Below are positions 16,898 through 24,695 of a stretch of DNA of 64,000 nt, one piece after another (within the stretch, counting starts at the first letter, position 1; every line of letters starts with the position of its first letter). Origin of the DNA: UBA7446 sp024639165 (GTDB lineage: Bacteria; Bacteroidota; Bacteroidia; Flavobacteriales; Flavobacteriaceae); NCBI GenBank assembly GCA_024639165.1, contig JAHEIX010000003.1, forward strand, positions 1 to 64,000, given 5' to 3'. A program made the position numbers and the translations under genes. The notes beneath the pieces were generated by a model. It saw nothing but the letters and a program-made list of their open reading frames with translations, had not been told where the DNA came from and searched no databases.

Positions 16898-16913
16898 AGA
16901 TACGCAACCGAGC

Positions 16914-18143
16914 TTATGCAGCTAATGCCTTGTCTAAATTTTCTTTGATAGCAGCAAGAAAATCTTGTGTTGACAAATAGTCTTCACGTGTCATTTCTTC
17001 TTTGTGGATAAGCATGGCAAGGTCTTTAGTCATTTGACCGCCTTCTACGGTTTGGATACAAACCTCCTCAAGTTTTGCACAAAAATCAGCTAAGTCTCTA
17101 TTGTTGTCCAGTTTGGCACGATGTGCCAATCCGCGAGTCCATGCAAAAATAGATGCAATAGGGTTGGTAGAAGTTTCTTTGCCTTGTTGGTGTTGGCGGT
17201 AGTGGCGCGTCACGGTGCCGTGTGCAGCTTCTGCCTCCAGCGTTTTGCCGTCTGGTGTTACTAGGGTAGAAGTCATCAGTCCTAGTGAACCAAAGCCTTG
17301 GGCTACGGTATCGGACTGTACGTCTCCATCGTAATTCTTACACGCCCACACAAAGCCTCCGCTCCATTTCATGGCTGCGGCCACCATATCGTCAATAAGA
17401 CGATGTTCGTAGGTAATGCCTAGGGCTTCAAACTGGTCGATAAATTCGTTTTCAAATACTTCTTGGAAGATGTCTTTAAAACGACCGTCATATGCTTTCA
17501 TGATGGTGTTTTTAGTAGACAGGTATAAGGGCCATTTTTTACTGATGGCACGGTTCATACATGATCGGGCAAAGCCGTAAATGGAGGAGTCAATATTGTA
17601 CATACTCATGGCCACACCGCCCTCTTGGAAATTGTATACTTCCCATGTTTTGGCTTCGCTGCCATCTTCGGGGGTAAAGGTCATGGTGAGTTTCCCTTTG
17701 CCTTTGATCACCGTATCTGTTGCGCGGTACTGATCTCCAAAAGCGTGACGTCCGATACAGATGGGTTGTGTCCAGCCTTGTACGTAGCGGGGTACGTTGC
17801 TCATGATGATGGGTTCACGAAATACGGTTCCACCTACAATATTTCGGATGGTTCCGTTGGGCGAACGCCACATTTCTTTAAGATCAAATTCTTCTACGCG
17901 GTTTTCATCTGGAGTAATGGTGGCACACTTGATTCCCACGCTGTATTTTTTTATGGCTTCCGCAGCATCAATGGTAATTTGATCGTTGGTTGCATCACGT
18001 GAAGTAACGCTTAAATCATAGTACAATAATTCTACATCTAAGTAGGGCAATATAAGTTGTTGCTTGATGAAATCCCAAATGATACGTGTCATTTCATCTC
18101 CGTCCATTTCTACTACTGGGTTTGCTACGTGAATTTTAGCCAT
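16914..18143 (-). CDS. icd: Isocitrate dehydrogenase, NADP-dependent, eukaryote-like dimeric type
   Basis: The enzyme oxidises isocitrate to 2-oxoglutarate in the TCA cycle. At 409 residues it belongs to the type II homodimeric family found in eukaryotes and some Bacteroidota, not the E. coli type. Visible motifs are NPVVEMDGDEMTRIIW, IKCATITPDENRVEEF, SPNGTIRNI (substrate serine), and AAHGTVTRHYRQHQ (cofactor site). It has its own promoter behind the rplS terminator. The TonB receptor gene follows after 16 nt. Confidence 0.96.
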   Translation of the reverse strand: MAKIHVANPVVEMDGDEMTRIIWDFIKQQLILPYLDVELLYYDLSVTSRDATNDQITIDAAEAIKKYSVGIKCATITPDENRVEEFDLKEMWRSPNGTIRNIVGGTVFREPIIMSNVPRYVQGWTQPICIGRHAFGDQYRATDTVIKGKGKLTMTFTPEDGSEAKTWEVYNFQEGGVAMSMYNIDSSIYGFARSCMNRAISKKWPLYLSTKNTIMKAYDGRFKDIFQEVFENEFIDQFEALGITYEHRLIDDMVAAAMKWSGGFVWACKNYDGDVQSDTVAQGFGSLGLMTSTLVTPDGKTLEAEAAHGTVTRHYRQHQQGKETSTNPIASIFAWTRGLAHRAKLDNNRDLADFCAKLEEVCIQTVEGGQMTKDLAMLIHKEEMTREDYLSTQDFLAAIKENLDKALAA

Positions 18144-18163
18144 GGTTATTTGTTTGATGGGCG

Positions 18164-18171
18164 CAAATATA
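18164..18171 (-). promoter_or_regulatory. -7 promoter element of icd
   Basis: TATATTTG on the minus strand lies 20 nt before the icd ATG and just downstream of the rplS terminator. There is no good TTTG at -33; that position is occupied by the terminator T-run. Confidence 0.55.
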
Positions 18172-18187
18172 CGCCTGGATTAGGTAT

Positions 18188-18220
18188 AAAAAAACAGCAG
18201 CTCAATATTTTGAACTGCTG
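18188..18220 (-). terminator. Intrinsic terminator of rplS
   Basis: Read on the minus strand, an 11-bp stem CAGCAGTTCAA / TTGAGCTGCTG (one G-U pair) with a short AATA loop is followed by a run of seven T. It separates rplS from icd. Confidence 0.9.
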
Positions 18221-18264
18221 TGTTGGGTTTGTAACAAAAAATATCCTTCGACAGGGTTTTGAAC

Positions 18265-18618
18265 CTATCTGTCTTGACGTTCTTTGATACGTGCTTTTTT
18301 ACCGGTTAGGTCACGGAAATAGAAAATACGTGAGCGACGTACTTTTCCGCGTGCATTTACCTCTATTTTCTGAATACCAGGCAGGTTGACGGGGAATATA
18401 CGTTCTACGCCTACGGTACCTGACATTTTACGAATGGTAAACGTCTTGGTAGCACCGCTTCCTTTAATCTGAATTACGACACCCTTGAAAAACTGGGTAC
18501 GTACTTTACTTCCTTCTCGGATTTCGTAGTAAACGGTTATGGTGTCTCCAGCTTGAAAGCTTGGAAGTTCTTTTTTTGGTACAAATTCGTCCTGTACGTA
18601 TTGTAGTAAGGGCTCCAT
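18265..18618 (-). CDS. rplS: 50S ribosomal protein L19
   Basis: L19 sits at the 30S/50S interface. The 117-residue protein starts MEPLLQYVQDEF and has FQAGDTITVYYEI, VRTQFFKGVVIQIKG and FPVNLPGIQKIEV, all L19 signatures. A longer frame from 18651 exists, but the family start is at ATG 18618. In many bacteria rplS follows trmD directly. Here about 700 bp of accessory sequence separate them, and rplS has its own promoter about 65 nt upstream and its own terminator. Confidence 0.96.
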   Translation of the reverse strand: MEPLLQYVQDEFVPKKELPSFQAGDTITVYYEIREGSKVRTQFFKGVVIQIKGSGATKTFTIRKMSGTVGVERIFPVNLPGIQKIEVNARGKVRRSRIFYFRDLTGKKARIKERQDR

Positions 18619-18684
18619 TTTGTTTAGGTTTAAATGATAGCCATGAAACATACACGTACCTCGCCAGCGGTTTCAAAGCAGTTG

Positions 18685-18715
18685 CAAATATAACCTATAT
18701 CCTTTAGTTCACAAA
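18685..18715 (-). promoter_or_regulatory. Promoter of rplS
   Basis: TTTG (18712-18715), a 19-nt spacer and TATATTTG (18685-18692) on the minus strand. The start point would leave a leader of about 60 nt before the rplS ATG, long for this genome. Confidence 0.7.
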
Positions 18716-19017
18716 AATAAATCAAGTCGATTTTTTTTGGTGTTCAACAAAAATATTGTAGAAATTTTCTTATTCATGAAATTTCAATGAATGTTTTTAA
18801 GTTAATGTGTTTTTATATGGATTTCAAGCTGTTTTAATGTGCTTTTTATTAAATCACTTTGAAGAAAAATGGTCCTTCAGATAAATTTGTTAGTGCGTAA
18901 AAATCAATCATAACTATGCTTAATTGCGATAACAATTGTTATTTATAATTTATAAAACACAAAATTAATCGACAGTAAAGTTATGTAACCTAACCAACCA
19001 ACATGCCAATAAACTAA
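18716..19017. other. AT-rich spacer without a gene
   Basis: This 300-bp stretch lies between the rplS promoter and the broken secreted-protein gene. No reading frame with coding character is visible. It contains a perfect 14-bp palindrome, ATAACAATTGTTAT, at 18929-18942 and an imperfect dyad around TTCATGAAATTTCAATGAA near 18774. Its length and AT content resemble the upstream region of a regulated surface-protein gene. No clear TAnnTTTG box faces the downstream frame. Confidence 0.5.
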
Positions 19018-19356
19018 ATGAAATACCTTTTACTAACTGTATCAATATTGCTTTCTGGAATTTTTGTGCATGCCCAATGGTACTTTGAAACCTCAATAAC
19101 AAATAATCAGCTTGTTTCCTACGAACTAACAAACAACAATCAAGTTGCTGCAACCCCCACTGTTCTTAAGTCAATTAATGGGACAGTGAGCTCACTTCGA
19201 CAAGCTCACTTCGACAAGCTCAGTGAGCAATCTGAGGACCCTGAGGACATTGAGGACATTGAGCCTGTCGAAATGTCGAAATGCCCGAAATGTCGAAATG
19301 CCCGAAATAACCTCTTACTCCAACAAATCGGGTCTTTTTTGTTTGGTGATTTTTAA
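19018..19356 (+). pseudogene. Truncated secreted-protein gene
   Basis: The first 20 codons form a clean signal peptide (MKYLLLTVSILLSGIFVHAQ) followed by WYFETSITNNQLVSYELTNN, which looks like the start of a mature secreted or outer-membrane protein. After about residue 55 the frame runs into REP-like repeat DNA (19187-19306), giving a low-complexity stretch (SEDPEDIEDIEPVE), and then into the 3' end of trmD on the other strand (42-bp overlap). No domain body is present. I read it as the 5' remnant of a gene cut off by repeat insertion or deletion. A small functional secreted peptide is possible but less likely. Confidence 0.6.
19187..19306. repeat. REP-like repeat mosaic downstream of trmD
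   Basis: Several repeats are packed together. CTCACTTCGACAAG occurs twice in tandem (19191-19204, 19205-19218) and is followed by CTCAGTGAGC. Next come 9-bp repeats of the type NTGAGGACN (about 19221-19252), then TTGAGCCTGTCGAAATG (19259-19275). Last is a 17-bp tandem pair ATGTCGAAATGCCCGAA (19273-19289, 19290-19306). The CACTTCGACAAGCTCAGTG arm is nearly the reverse complement of CATTGAGCCTGTCGAAATG, so the element can fold into a large hairpin. The CTGAG-TTGTCGAAG core is the kind of dispersed palindromic repeat seen in many bacterial genomes. Confidence 0.8.
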
Positions 19357-19989
19357 GGCCTGTTCTTCGCGCCAGGCCTCAACCTTGGGTGTATTGCCCG
19401 AAGTCAGTATCTCAGGTACTTGATGACCGTTATAGTCCGCTGGACGGGTGTATACCGGGGGTGCCAGTAGCCCGTCTTGAAAGGAGTCGGTGAGGGCAGA
19501 GGTTTCGTTGCCCAATACGCCTGGAATCAATCGAATGAGACTGTCGCAGAGTACGGCAGCTGCCAATTCACCTCCAGAAAGCACATAGTCGCCTATGGAT
19601 ATTTCATGGGTAACAAACAGTTCCCGAACCCGCTGGTCAACGCCCTTGTAATGTCCACAAAGGACAATAATATTTTGAAACAGCGATAGCGCATTGGCCA
19701 TGCCTTGATTGAGTACATCCCCGTCGGGAGTCATATAAATGACCGCATCGTACTCGCGTTCGGTTTTTAGTTGGCTGATGCATTTGTCAATGGGGGCTAC
19801 CATCAATACCATACCGGCACCCCCACCATAGGGGTAGTCATCTACTTGTTTGTAAGTATTGGTGGTATAGTCACGTAGGTTGTGGAAATGTACCTCTGCC
19901 AAACCTGCTTCTTGCGCCCGCTTCATGATGGAGCCTGCAAAAGGGCTGTGCATGAGTTCGGGTACCACACTAATGATGTCAATTCGCAT
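19315..19989 (-). CDS. trmD: tRNA (guanine-37-N1)-methyltransferase
   Basis: TrmD methylates G37 next to the anticodon of tRNAs reading CNN codons and prevents +1 frameshifting. The 224-residue protein has the trefoil-knot SAM site: YPYGGGAGMVLMVAP, IVLCGHYKGVDQRV, EISIGDYVLSGGE and PPVYTRPADYNG. Its stop codon lies 9 bp from the repeat mosaic. The gene normally neighbours rplS and rimM/rpsP; only rplS is nearby here, and it is displaced by about 700 bp. Confidence 0.96.
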   Translation of the reverse strand: MRIDIISVVPELMHSPFAGSIMKRAQEAGLAEVHFHNLRDYTTNTYKQVDDYPYGGGAGMVLMVAPIDKCISQLKTEREYDAVIYMTPDGDVLNQGMANALSLFQNIIVLCGHYKGVDQRVRELFVTHEISIGDYVLSGGELAAAVLCDSLIRLIPGVLGNETSALTDSFQDGLLAPPVYTRPADYNGHQVPEILTSGNTPKVEAWREEQALKITKQKRPDLLE

Positions 19990-20112
19990 GGGGTAAAGAT
20001 AGGGAATAGGGAATAGTTTGTACGAGGTGGGGAAAAGTTCATACTTGTTTGCAGCAAGTAAATAAGAAGTAATTTTTTTTTCTTAATTTTAGTGTGCCTC
20101 GAATCTGTTGTT

Positions 20113-20676
20113 ATGAAAAGCCCGTTATCTATACAAAGCATTGAAGATCGGCTAATAACTATAAATGGTCAGCCTGTACTTATCGATCGAGATGTGGCGC
20201 AATTATATGGAGTTGCTACGCGTGATATTAACAAAGCCGTAAAAAACAACCCTGATAAATTCCCTAAAAAATATACCATTGCGCTTACTGCATCTGAGAA
20301 AAAAGAACTGGTGGAAAATTTCCACCACCTCCAACCTTTGAAATATGCCAAAACAACACCCAAGGCGTTTACCGAGAAAGGACTTTATATGCTAGCAACT
20401 ATACTAAAAAGCAAGCAGGCTACAGAAGCTACCTTTTTGATTATTGAAGCCTTTACCAAGCTTCGCGCATTGCAAACTACTGTGGTTTGTGCAAGTTTAG
20501 CAACTGGAGATAAAAAGAACAGCCTGCTAAAAAAAAGCGGCGAACTTATGGCTGATTTGTTAGATCACGATATGACGGAAACGGAATCTGAGACCACTTT
20601 TGAGCTCAATTTTGCGGTGCTAAAGCTGAAACACACTACCAAACGAAAAAAGGAATCCGATGCTACTCAAAAATAA
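20113..20676 (+). CDS. ORF6N-domain protein (phage antirepressor-like)
   Basis: Residues about 5-115 match the ORF6N DNA-binding domain found in phage antirepressors and in lone chromosomal copies: PVLIDRDVAQLYGVATRDINKAVKNN, a KFPKKY segment, then AFTEKGLYMLATIL. The C-terminal part (about 120-187) is Lys/Glu/Thr-rich and without a clear fold. ATG at 20113 matches the domain start; GTG at 20092 would add seven residues. The gene stands alone between trmD and the degP-like protease, and its last 14 bp overlap the protease 3' end. It could be a relic of a phage or mobile element, or a standalone regulator. No integrase or other phage gene is close. Confidence 0.8.
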   Translation: MKSPLSIQSIEDRLITINGQPVLIDRDVAQLYGVATRDINKAVKNNPDKFPKKYTIALTASEKKELVENFHHLQPLKYAKTTPKAFTEKGLYMLATILKSKQATEATFLIIEAFTKLRALQTTVVCASLATGDKKNSLLKKSGELMADLLDHDMTETESETTFELNFAVLKLKHTTKRKKESDATQK

Positions 20677-22048
20677 AGCGCATTTTTTCACCGTTTTTAT
20701 TCAAAAACGTAAGCTCATAAATGCTTTCCTCATCTAGTGCCAAAACCTCAGATTTGCTGTTTATTTCATTGCCATTCACGGCCAGCAAAACATCTCCTGC
20801 TTGCACGCCTCTGCGAAACAACCTACTGTTCTCAATTCCAGCAACATAAACCCCTTTGGTAGTGTCGTATAATTCCGTTTCTTTTTCGCTGAGATTTCGC
20901 AGGCGCATGCCGTAGTAATTGACAAAGGGCGTTGCTTTTAATAGAACAGCAAGGGTAAGGGCTTTTCTCTCGCGCACTACCGTTACATCCACGCGTTCGC
21001 CGGGTCGTTTAGAACCCAAATAACCGGTTAAATCCGCAAATTTTCGGATGGGGGCGTTGTCTATTTTGGTGATGATATCTCCTTCTTGTATTCCTGCTTC
21101 TATGGCGCCCATATCCGCTTCCAAGCCCCCCACATAAAACCCTTCGGTTTCTTCAATGCCAAGTTGCTCGGCCATACGTGCGTTTAGGCCGTTGCCCGTT
21201 ACGCCCAACAGGGCCTTTTGTACATTGCCGTATTCAATAATATCTTCAAAAATCTTGCGTGCGATATTGCTGGGTACCGCAAAGGAATAGCCAATAAAGG
21301 TACCCATACCGTTACTGGTAATGGCCGTGTTGATGCCAATCAAATCGCCGTCCAAATTAACCAAGGCACCGCCACTGTTCCCCGAATTTACAGCAGCATC
21401 GGTTTGGATAAAGGATTGGTTTTTGTTGTCATAATCGCTAAAATCTCTTGACTTGGCACTGATGATGCCTGCCGTAACGGTAGAGTTGAGGTTATAGGGA
21501 TTGCCAACAGCGAGCACCCACTCGCCAATACGGGTGTTGTCGGAATCGGCAAAACGCACATAGGGAAAAGTATAATCGCCTTTTATTTTGAGTACCGCAA
21601 TATCTGCATTGGAATCCGAGCCAATAACTTCCACCTCATACTTTTTGTTGTCGTTGGTGGTAATTTCTAGCGTGGTAGCACCCTCAACAACGTGGTTGTT
21701 GGTAATAATATAGCCATCGGAAGATACGATGACACCCGAACCCATACCTATACGGGGATACTCGCGTGCGCTTCTTCCATAGAAGTACTCCATAAAACTG
21801 CTGGATCTTTGCCCTTTTTCTATGCTGGTGTTGGTGATGTGTACCACCGCATCTATGGTTTTTTCGGCAGCAGCCGTAAAATCCGTAGCGATGGCTTTTA
21901 TAGGCGTAGTGGGCGTAAAATTAGTAGCAACCGTTTGGGGTTGTACTGGCGTGTAAACCACAGTTTGTTTTTGGGTAAGATGATATCCTACTAGGGTTAG
22001 AAAAGCAGCGCCAAAGGCTACTGCAATGTATTTAAAGAATGATTTCAT
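20663..22048 (-). CDS. degP: DegP/HtrA-type periplasmic serine protease
   Basis: This 461-residue envelope protease/chaperone has an N-terminal signal or anchor (about 5-25). The trypsin-like domain shows the catalytic triad in context: ITNNHVVEGA (His), NADIAVLKI (Asp) and NSGNSGGALVNLDG (Ser). Two PDZ domains follow (about 280-370 and 375-460), with AGIQEGDIITKID and AGDVLLAVNG as binding-loop signatures. It degrades or refolds misfolded periplasmic proteins. A -7 box TACTTTTG lies at 22073-22080, 24 nt upstream of the ATG. Confidence 0.92.
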   Translation of the reverse strand: MKSFFKYIAVAFGAAFLTLVGYHLTQKQTVVYTPVQPQTVATNFTPTTPIKAIATDFTAAAEKTIDAVVHITNTSIEKGQRSSSFMEYFYGRSAREYPRIGMGSGVIVSSDGYIITNNHVVEGATTLEITTNDNKKYEVEVIGSDSNADIAVLKIKGDYTFPYVRFADSDNTRIGEWVLAVGNPYNLNSTVTAGIISAKSRDFSDYDNKNQSFIQTDAAVNSGNSGGALVNLDGDLIGINTAITSNGMGTFIGYSFAVPSNIARKIFEDIIEYGNVQKALLGVTGNGLNARMAEQLGIEETEGFYVGGLEADMGAIEAGIQEGDIITKIDNAPIRKFADLTGYLGSKRPGERVDVTVVRERKALTLAVLLKATPFVNYYGMRLRNLSEKETELYDTTKGVYVAGIENSRLFRRGVQAGDVLLAVNGNEINSKSEVLALDEESIYELTFLNKNGEKMRFIFE

Positions 22049-22148
22049 AGCGTTTCAATTACATATACATTCCAAAAGTAAAACAAGTGTTTTTGAGTTA
22101 AAAGCCATTTAACGCATTTTTAACAACATAGTCGCTAGTGAATTTGGC

Positions 22149-22156
22149 TATATTTG
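22149..22156 (+). promoter_or_regulatory. -7 promoter element abutting dapF
   Basis: TATATTTG ends 3 nt before the dapF ATG at 22160, so the mRNA would start essentially at the start codon. The in-frame TTG at 22154 lies inside this box and is therefore not the start. No -33 TTTG is seen. Confidence 0.55.
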
Positions 22157-22159
22157 CAC

Positions 22160-22948
22160 ATGATTTTTTCGTTTGTAAAATATCAAGGCACCGGAAATGA
22201 CTTTGTGATTGTAGACAATCGCGACAAGCATTTTCCCATTGAAGACCACCGGCTTATTGCCCAGCTTTGTCATCGTAATTACGGGATAGGTGCTGACGGT
22301 TTTATAGCCATAGAAGCCGATGCCACTTCCGATTTTTTTATGCGATATTTTAATGCCGATGGTCATGAAGGTAGTCTTTGCGGTAACGGCTCTCGCTGTG
22401 CTGTTCACTACGCCCATGCCTTGGGGCTCACTCTAAAAGAAGTTGTTTTTCGGGCAGCTGATGGTTTGCATCAAGCCACATTTGTAGGTGAGGAGGTCGC
22501 TCTTTCACTTCATGCTGTTACCGGTTGGAACACCCATGACGAAGCCCTTTTTATAGATACAGGCTCGCCACATCACCTTGTTTTTGTCGACGACGTAGCC
22601 TCGATAGACGTTGCTAGCCTCGGGGCACAGATTGCTCATGGCGCTCCGTATTTTGCAGACGGCACCAATGTAAATTTTGTTGAAGTTAAAGCAGCTGATG
22701 CCTTGCACGTCCGCACCTTTGAGCGTGGGGTTGAAGCGGAAACGCTTTCTTGCGGTACAGGGGTCACGGCAGCTGCCATAGGCGCGCACATAAGCAAGCG
22801 CCTAACAGCAAAGAATATCAGTATACAAACCAAAGGCGGTATGTTGACCGTTTCTTTTTCAAACACATCCACGAGATATGAAGCCGTAGTGCTTCAAGGT
22901 CCTGCTACTCCTGTTTTTAAGGGGCAATGGGAAACATCAACCAAATGA
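22160..22948 (+). CDS. dapF: Diaminopimelate epimerase
   Basis: DapF converts LL- to meso-diaminopimelate for lysine and peptidoglycan. The 262-residue protein has both catalytic cysteines in their motifs: Cys74 in GSLCGNGSRC and Cys198 in ETLSCGTGVTAAA. KYQGTGNDFVIVDN at the N-terminus is diagnostic. The stop overlaps the mltG start (ATGA). dapA lies separately at 31701. Confidence 0.96.
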   Translation: MIFSFVKYQGTGNDFVIVDNRDKHFPIEDHRLIAQLCHRNYGIGADGFIAIEADATSDFFMRYFNADGHEGSLCGNGSRCAVHYAHALGLTLKEVVFRAADGLHQATFVGEEVALSLHAVTGWNTHDEALFIDTGSPHHLVFVDDVASIDVASLGAQIAHGAPYFADGTNVNFVEVKAADALHVRTFERGVEAETLSCGTGVTAAAIGAHISKRLTAKNISIQTKGGMLTVSFSNTSTRYEAVVLQGPATPVFKGQWETSTK

Positions 22949-23979
22949 TAAAACGCCTATTTATAGCTGTACTGCTGCTGTTGTTCCTTCTTGGCAGCGC
23001 ATTTGTTTTTCATTTTTACAAGGTATTTTTTGCCTCCAACACTGCTTTTGATGCGCCCCAACAAGAAGTGCTCATACCATCCTCTGATACAAAAGTTGCG
23101 GCCTACGACACCCTTGCTCGTGTGGTTAAACACTTCGATTTTTTTCAGCAAGCTGCCAGCCGTAAAGGCTATCAACCTATCCCTGGACGTTTTGTGTTGG
23201 ACAGAGGGATGAACAACAACGAATTGATTAATCGATTGCGCTCCGAAAACAAACCCATTCGCCTGACGTTTAACAACCAAAAAACCTTGATGCATTTGGC
23301 AGCATATGTGGCTACAAAAATTGAAACCGACAGTACGGCCATCATGCAGGCCTTTTACGATGTTGATTTTTTACAGCAAAGCGGCTTTACAAAAGACAAT
23401 GTATTGTCAATTTGCCTACCCAATTCGTATGATGTTTTTTGGAACACCACTGCCGAGCAATTCCGAGACAGGATGCTAAGACAGTACAAGGCCTTTTGGA
23501 CGCCAAAACGTGAAACAGCACGCAAAAAAATCAAACTGACACGGGAGGAAGTAGTGGCTTTGGCAGCTGTGGTCCACAAAGAATCCTACCGAGTAGATGA
23601 ACGACCATTGGTGGCAGGGGTCTACCTCAACCGACTGCGTAAACGAATGCGACTTCAAGCCGATCCAACCGTTATCTATGCATTGATGCGTAAAGCCAAT
23701 GACTACGACATGGATATTCGTCGGGTGCTTTATGTCGACTTAAAAATCAAATCTCCTTATAATACGTATCGAAATAGAGGGATACCCCCGGGGCCTATTA
23801 CCATGCCCGATGTCAGTGCCATTGACGCGGTATTGTTTGCTGCCAAACACAAGTACTTATACTTTGTCGCTGATCCGAGTAGAAGTGGCTACCATTTATT
23901 TGCTACAAACCTGTCTCAGCACAATAAGAACAAAAAAATATACACCCGCTGGTTACGTGATAAAAAGATCTATCGCTAA
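22945..23979 (+). CDS. mltG: Endolytic peptidoglycan transglycosylase MltG
   Basis: MltG cuts nascent glycan strands in the inner membrane and sets their length. The 344-residue protein has one N-terminal membrane helix (about 5-25), a LysM-like/YceG region, and the catalytic block VHKESYRVDERPLVAGVYLNR with the active glutamate, then LQADPTVIYAL and SPYNTYRNRGIPPGPI. It is coupled to dapF by an ATGA overlap, which links supply of meso-diaminopimelate with wall processing. The last 4 bp overlap the convergent methyltransferase gene. Confidence 0.94.
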   Translation: MIKRLFIAVLLLLFLLGSAFVFHFYKVFFASNTAFDAPQQEVLIPSSDTKVAAYDTLARVVKHFDFFQQAASRKGYQPIPGRFVLDRGMNNNELINRLRSENKPIRLTFNNQKTLMHLAAYVATKIETDSTAIMQAFYDVDFLQQSGFTKDNVLSICLPNSYDVFWNTTAEQFRDRMLRQYKAFWTPKRETARKKIKLTREEVVALAAVVHKESYRVDERPLVAGVYLNRLRKRMRLQADPTVIYALMRKANDYDMDIRRVLYVDLKIKSPYNTYRNRGIPPGPITMPDVSAIDAVLFAAKHKYLYFVADPSRSGYHLFATNLSQHNKNKKIYTRWLRDKKIYR

Positions 23980-24695
23980 CCCCCAAGCAAGGAAAAAACA
24001 GCAGGCCGCTTGTGCAAGTCTTCTTTGTTGTTGCGCCAGGTCTCGGCAGTTGCCGTTTTGATAAATTCGGTTGGCAATGTAATATCACAGGCCACACTGA
24101 GTTGTGTTTTGGGTCTTAAGGCCTTACTTAATTCATTCAAAAGGGCCATGTTTCGATAAGGGGTTTCGATAAATACTTGCGTTTGATTTAGTTCAATGGA
24201 TTTTTTCTCAAATGCCTTAATGGCTTTTCTGCGTTCAGCTTTGTCGATGGGCAAATAGCCGTTAAAGGCAAAAGATTGGCCGTTGAGTCCAGCTGCCATT
24301 ACCGCCAAGAGTATGGAAGATGGGCCTACCAGTGGAATAACCCGAATGTTGTTGATGTGTGCTCGCGCCACAAGTGCTGCTCCTGGATCAGCAACGCCCG
24401 GACAACCCGCATCAGTAATCAAGCCCATATCTTCGCCTTTTTGAAGGGGTAGGAGCATGGCAGTTAGATCTTCTTCAGTCGTGAATTTGTTGAGTAAATG
24501 AACTCTAATATTGTCTTGTGGTATGTTGGGACAAATGCTTTTGACAAACGCCCGACCTGCTTTTTCTTTCTCGAAAACAAAGCAACGCAATGCCTCTATG
24601 GTTTTTTTAACCGATATGGGCATCACTTCAAGCGGGGCCGTATCGCCCAATACATTTGGAATTAAATAAAGCCGTCCTGTTGTTTGTGTACTCAT
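23976..24695 (-). CDS. RsmI-like SAM-dependent methyltransferase (tetrapyrrole methylase fold)
   Basis: The 239-residue protein has the tetrapyrrole-methylase fold of RsmI, which 2'-O-methylates C1402 of 16S rRNA. The glycine motif reads TDAGCPGVADPG where classical RsmI has DAGTPGISDPG, VPLVGPSSILLAVMAAG follows, and the N-terminal LYLIPNVLGD also differs from RsmI. I take it as the shorter paralogue that Bacteroidota often carry, and its substrate is uncertain. ATG at 24695 overlaps the TGA of the phosphatase gene (ATGA). Order: dnaA, phosphatase, this gene. Confidence 0.78.
   Translation of the reverse strand: MSTQTTGRLYLIPNVLGDTAPLEVMPISVKKTIEALRCFVFEKEKAGRAFVKSICPNIPQDNIRVHLLNKFTTEEDLTAMLLPLQKGEDMGLITDAGCPGVADPGAALVARAHINNIRVIPLVGPSSILLAVMAAGLNGQSFAFNGYLPIDKAERRKAIKAFEKKSIELNQTQVFIETPYRNMALLNELSKALRPKTQLSVACDITLPTEFIKTATAETWRNNKEDLHKRPAVFSLLGG

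Noticed and set aside
17625..18002. 125-codon open frame opposite icd
   Set aside because: It is fully embedded in the conserved icd gene; composition follows the complementary codons.
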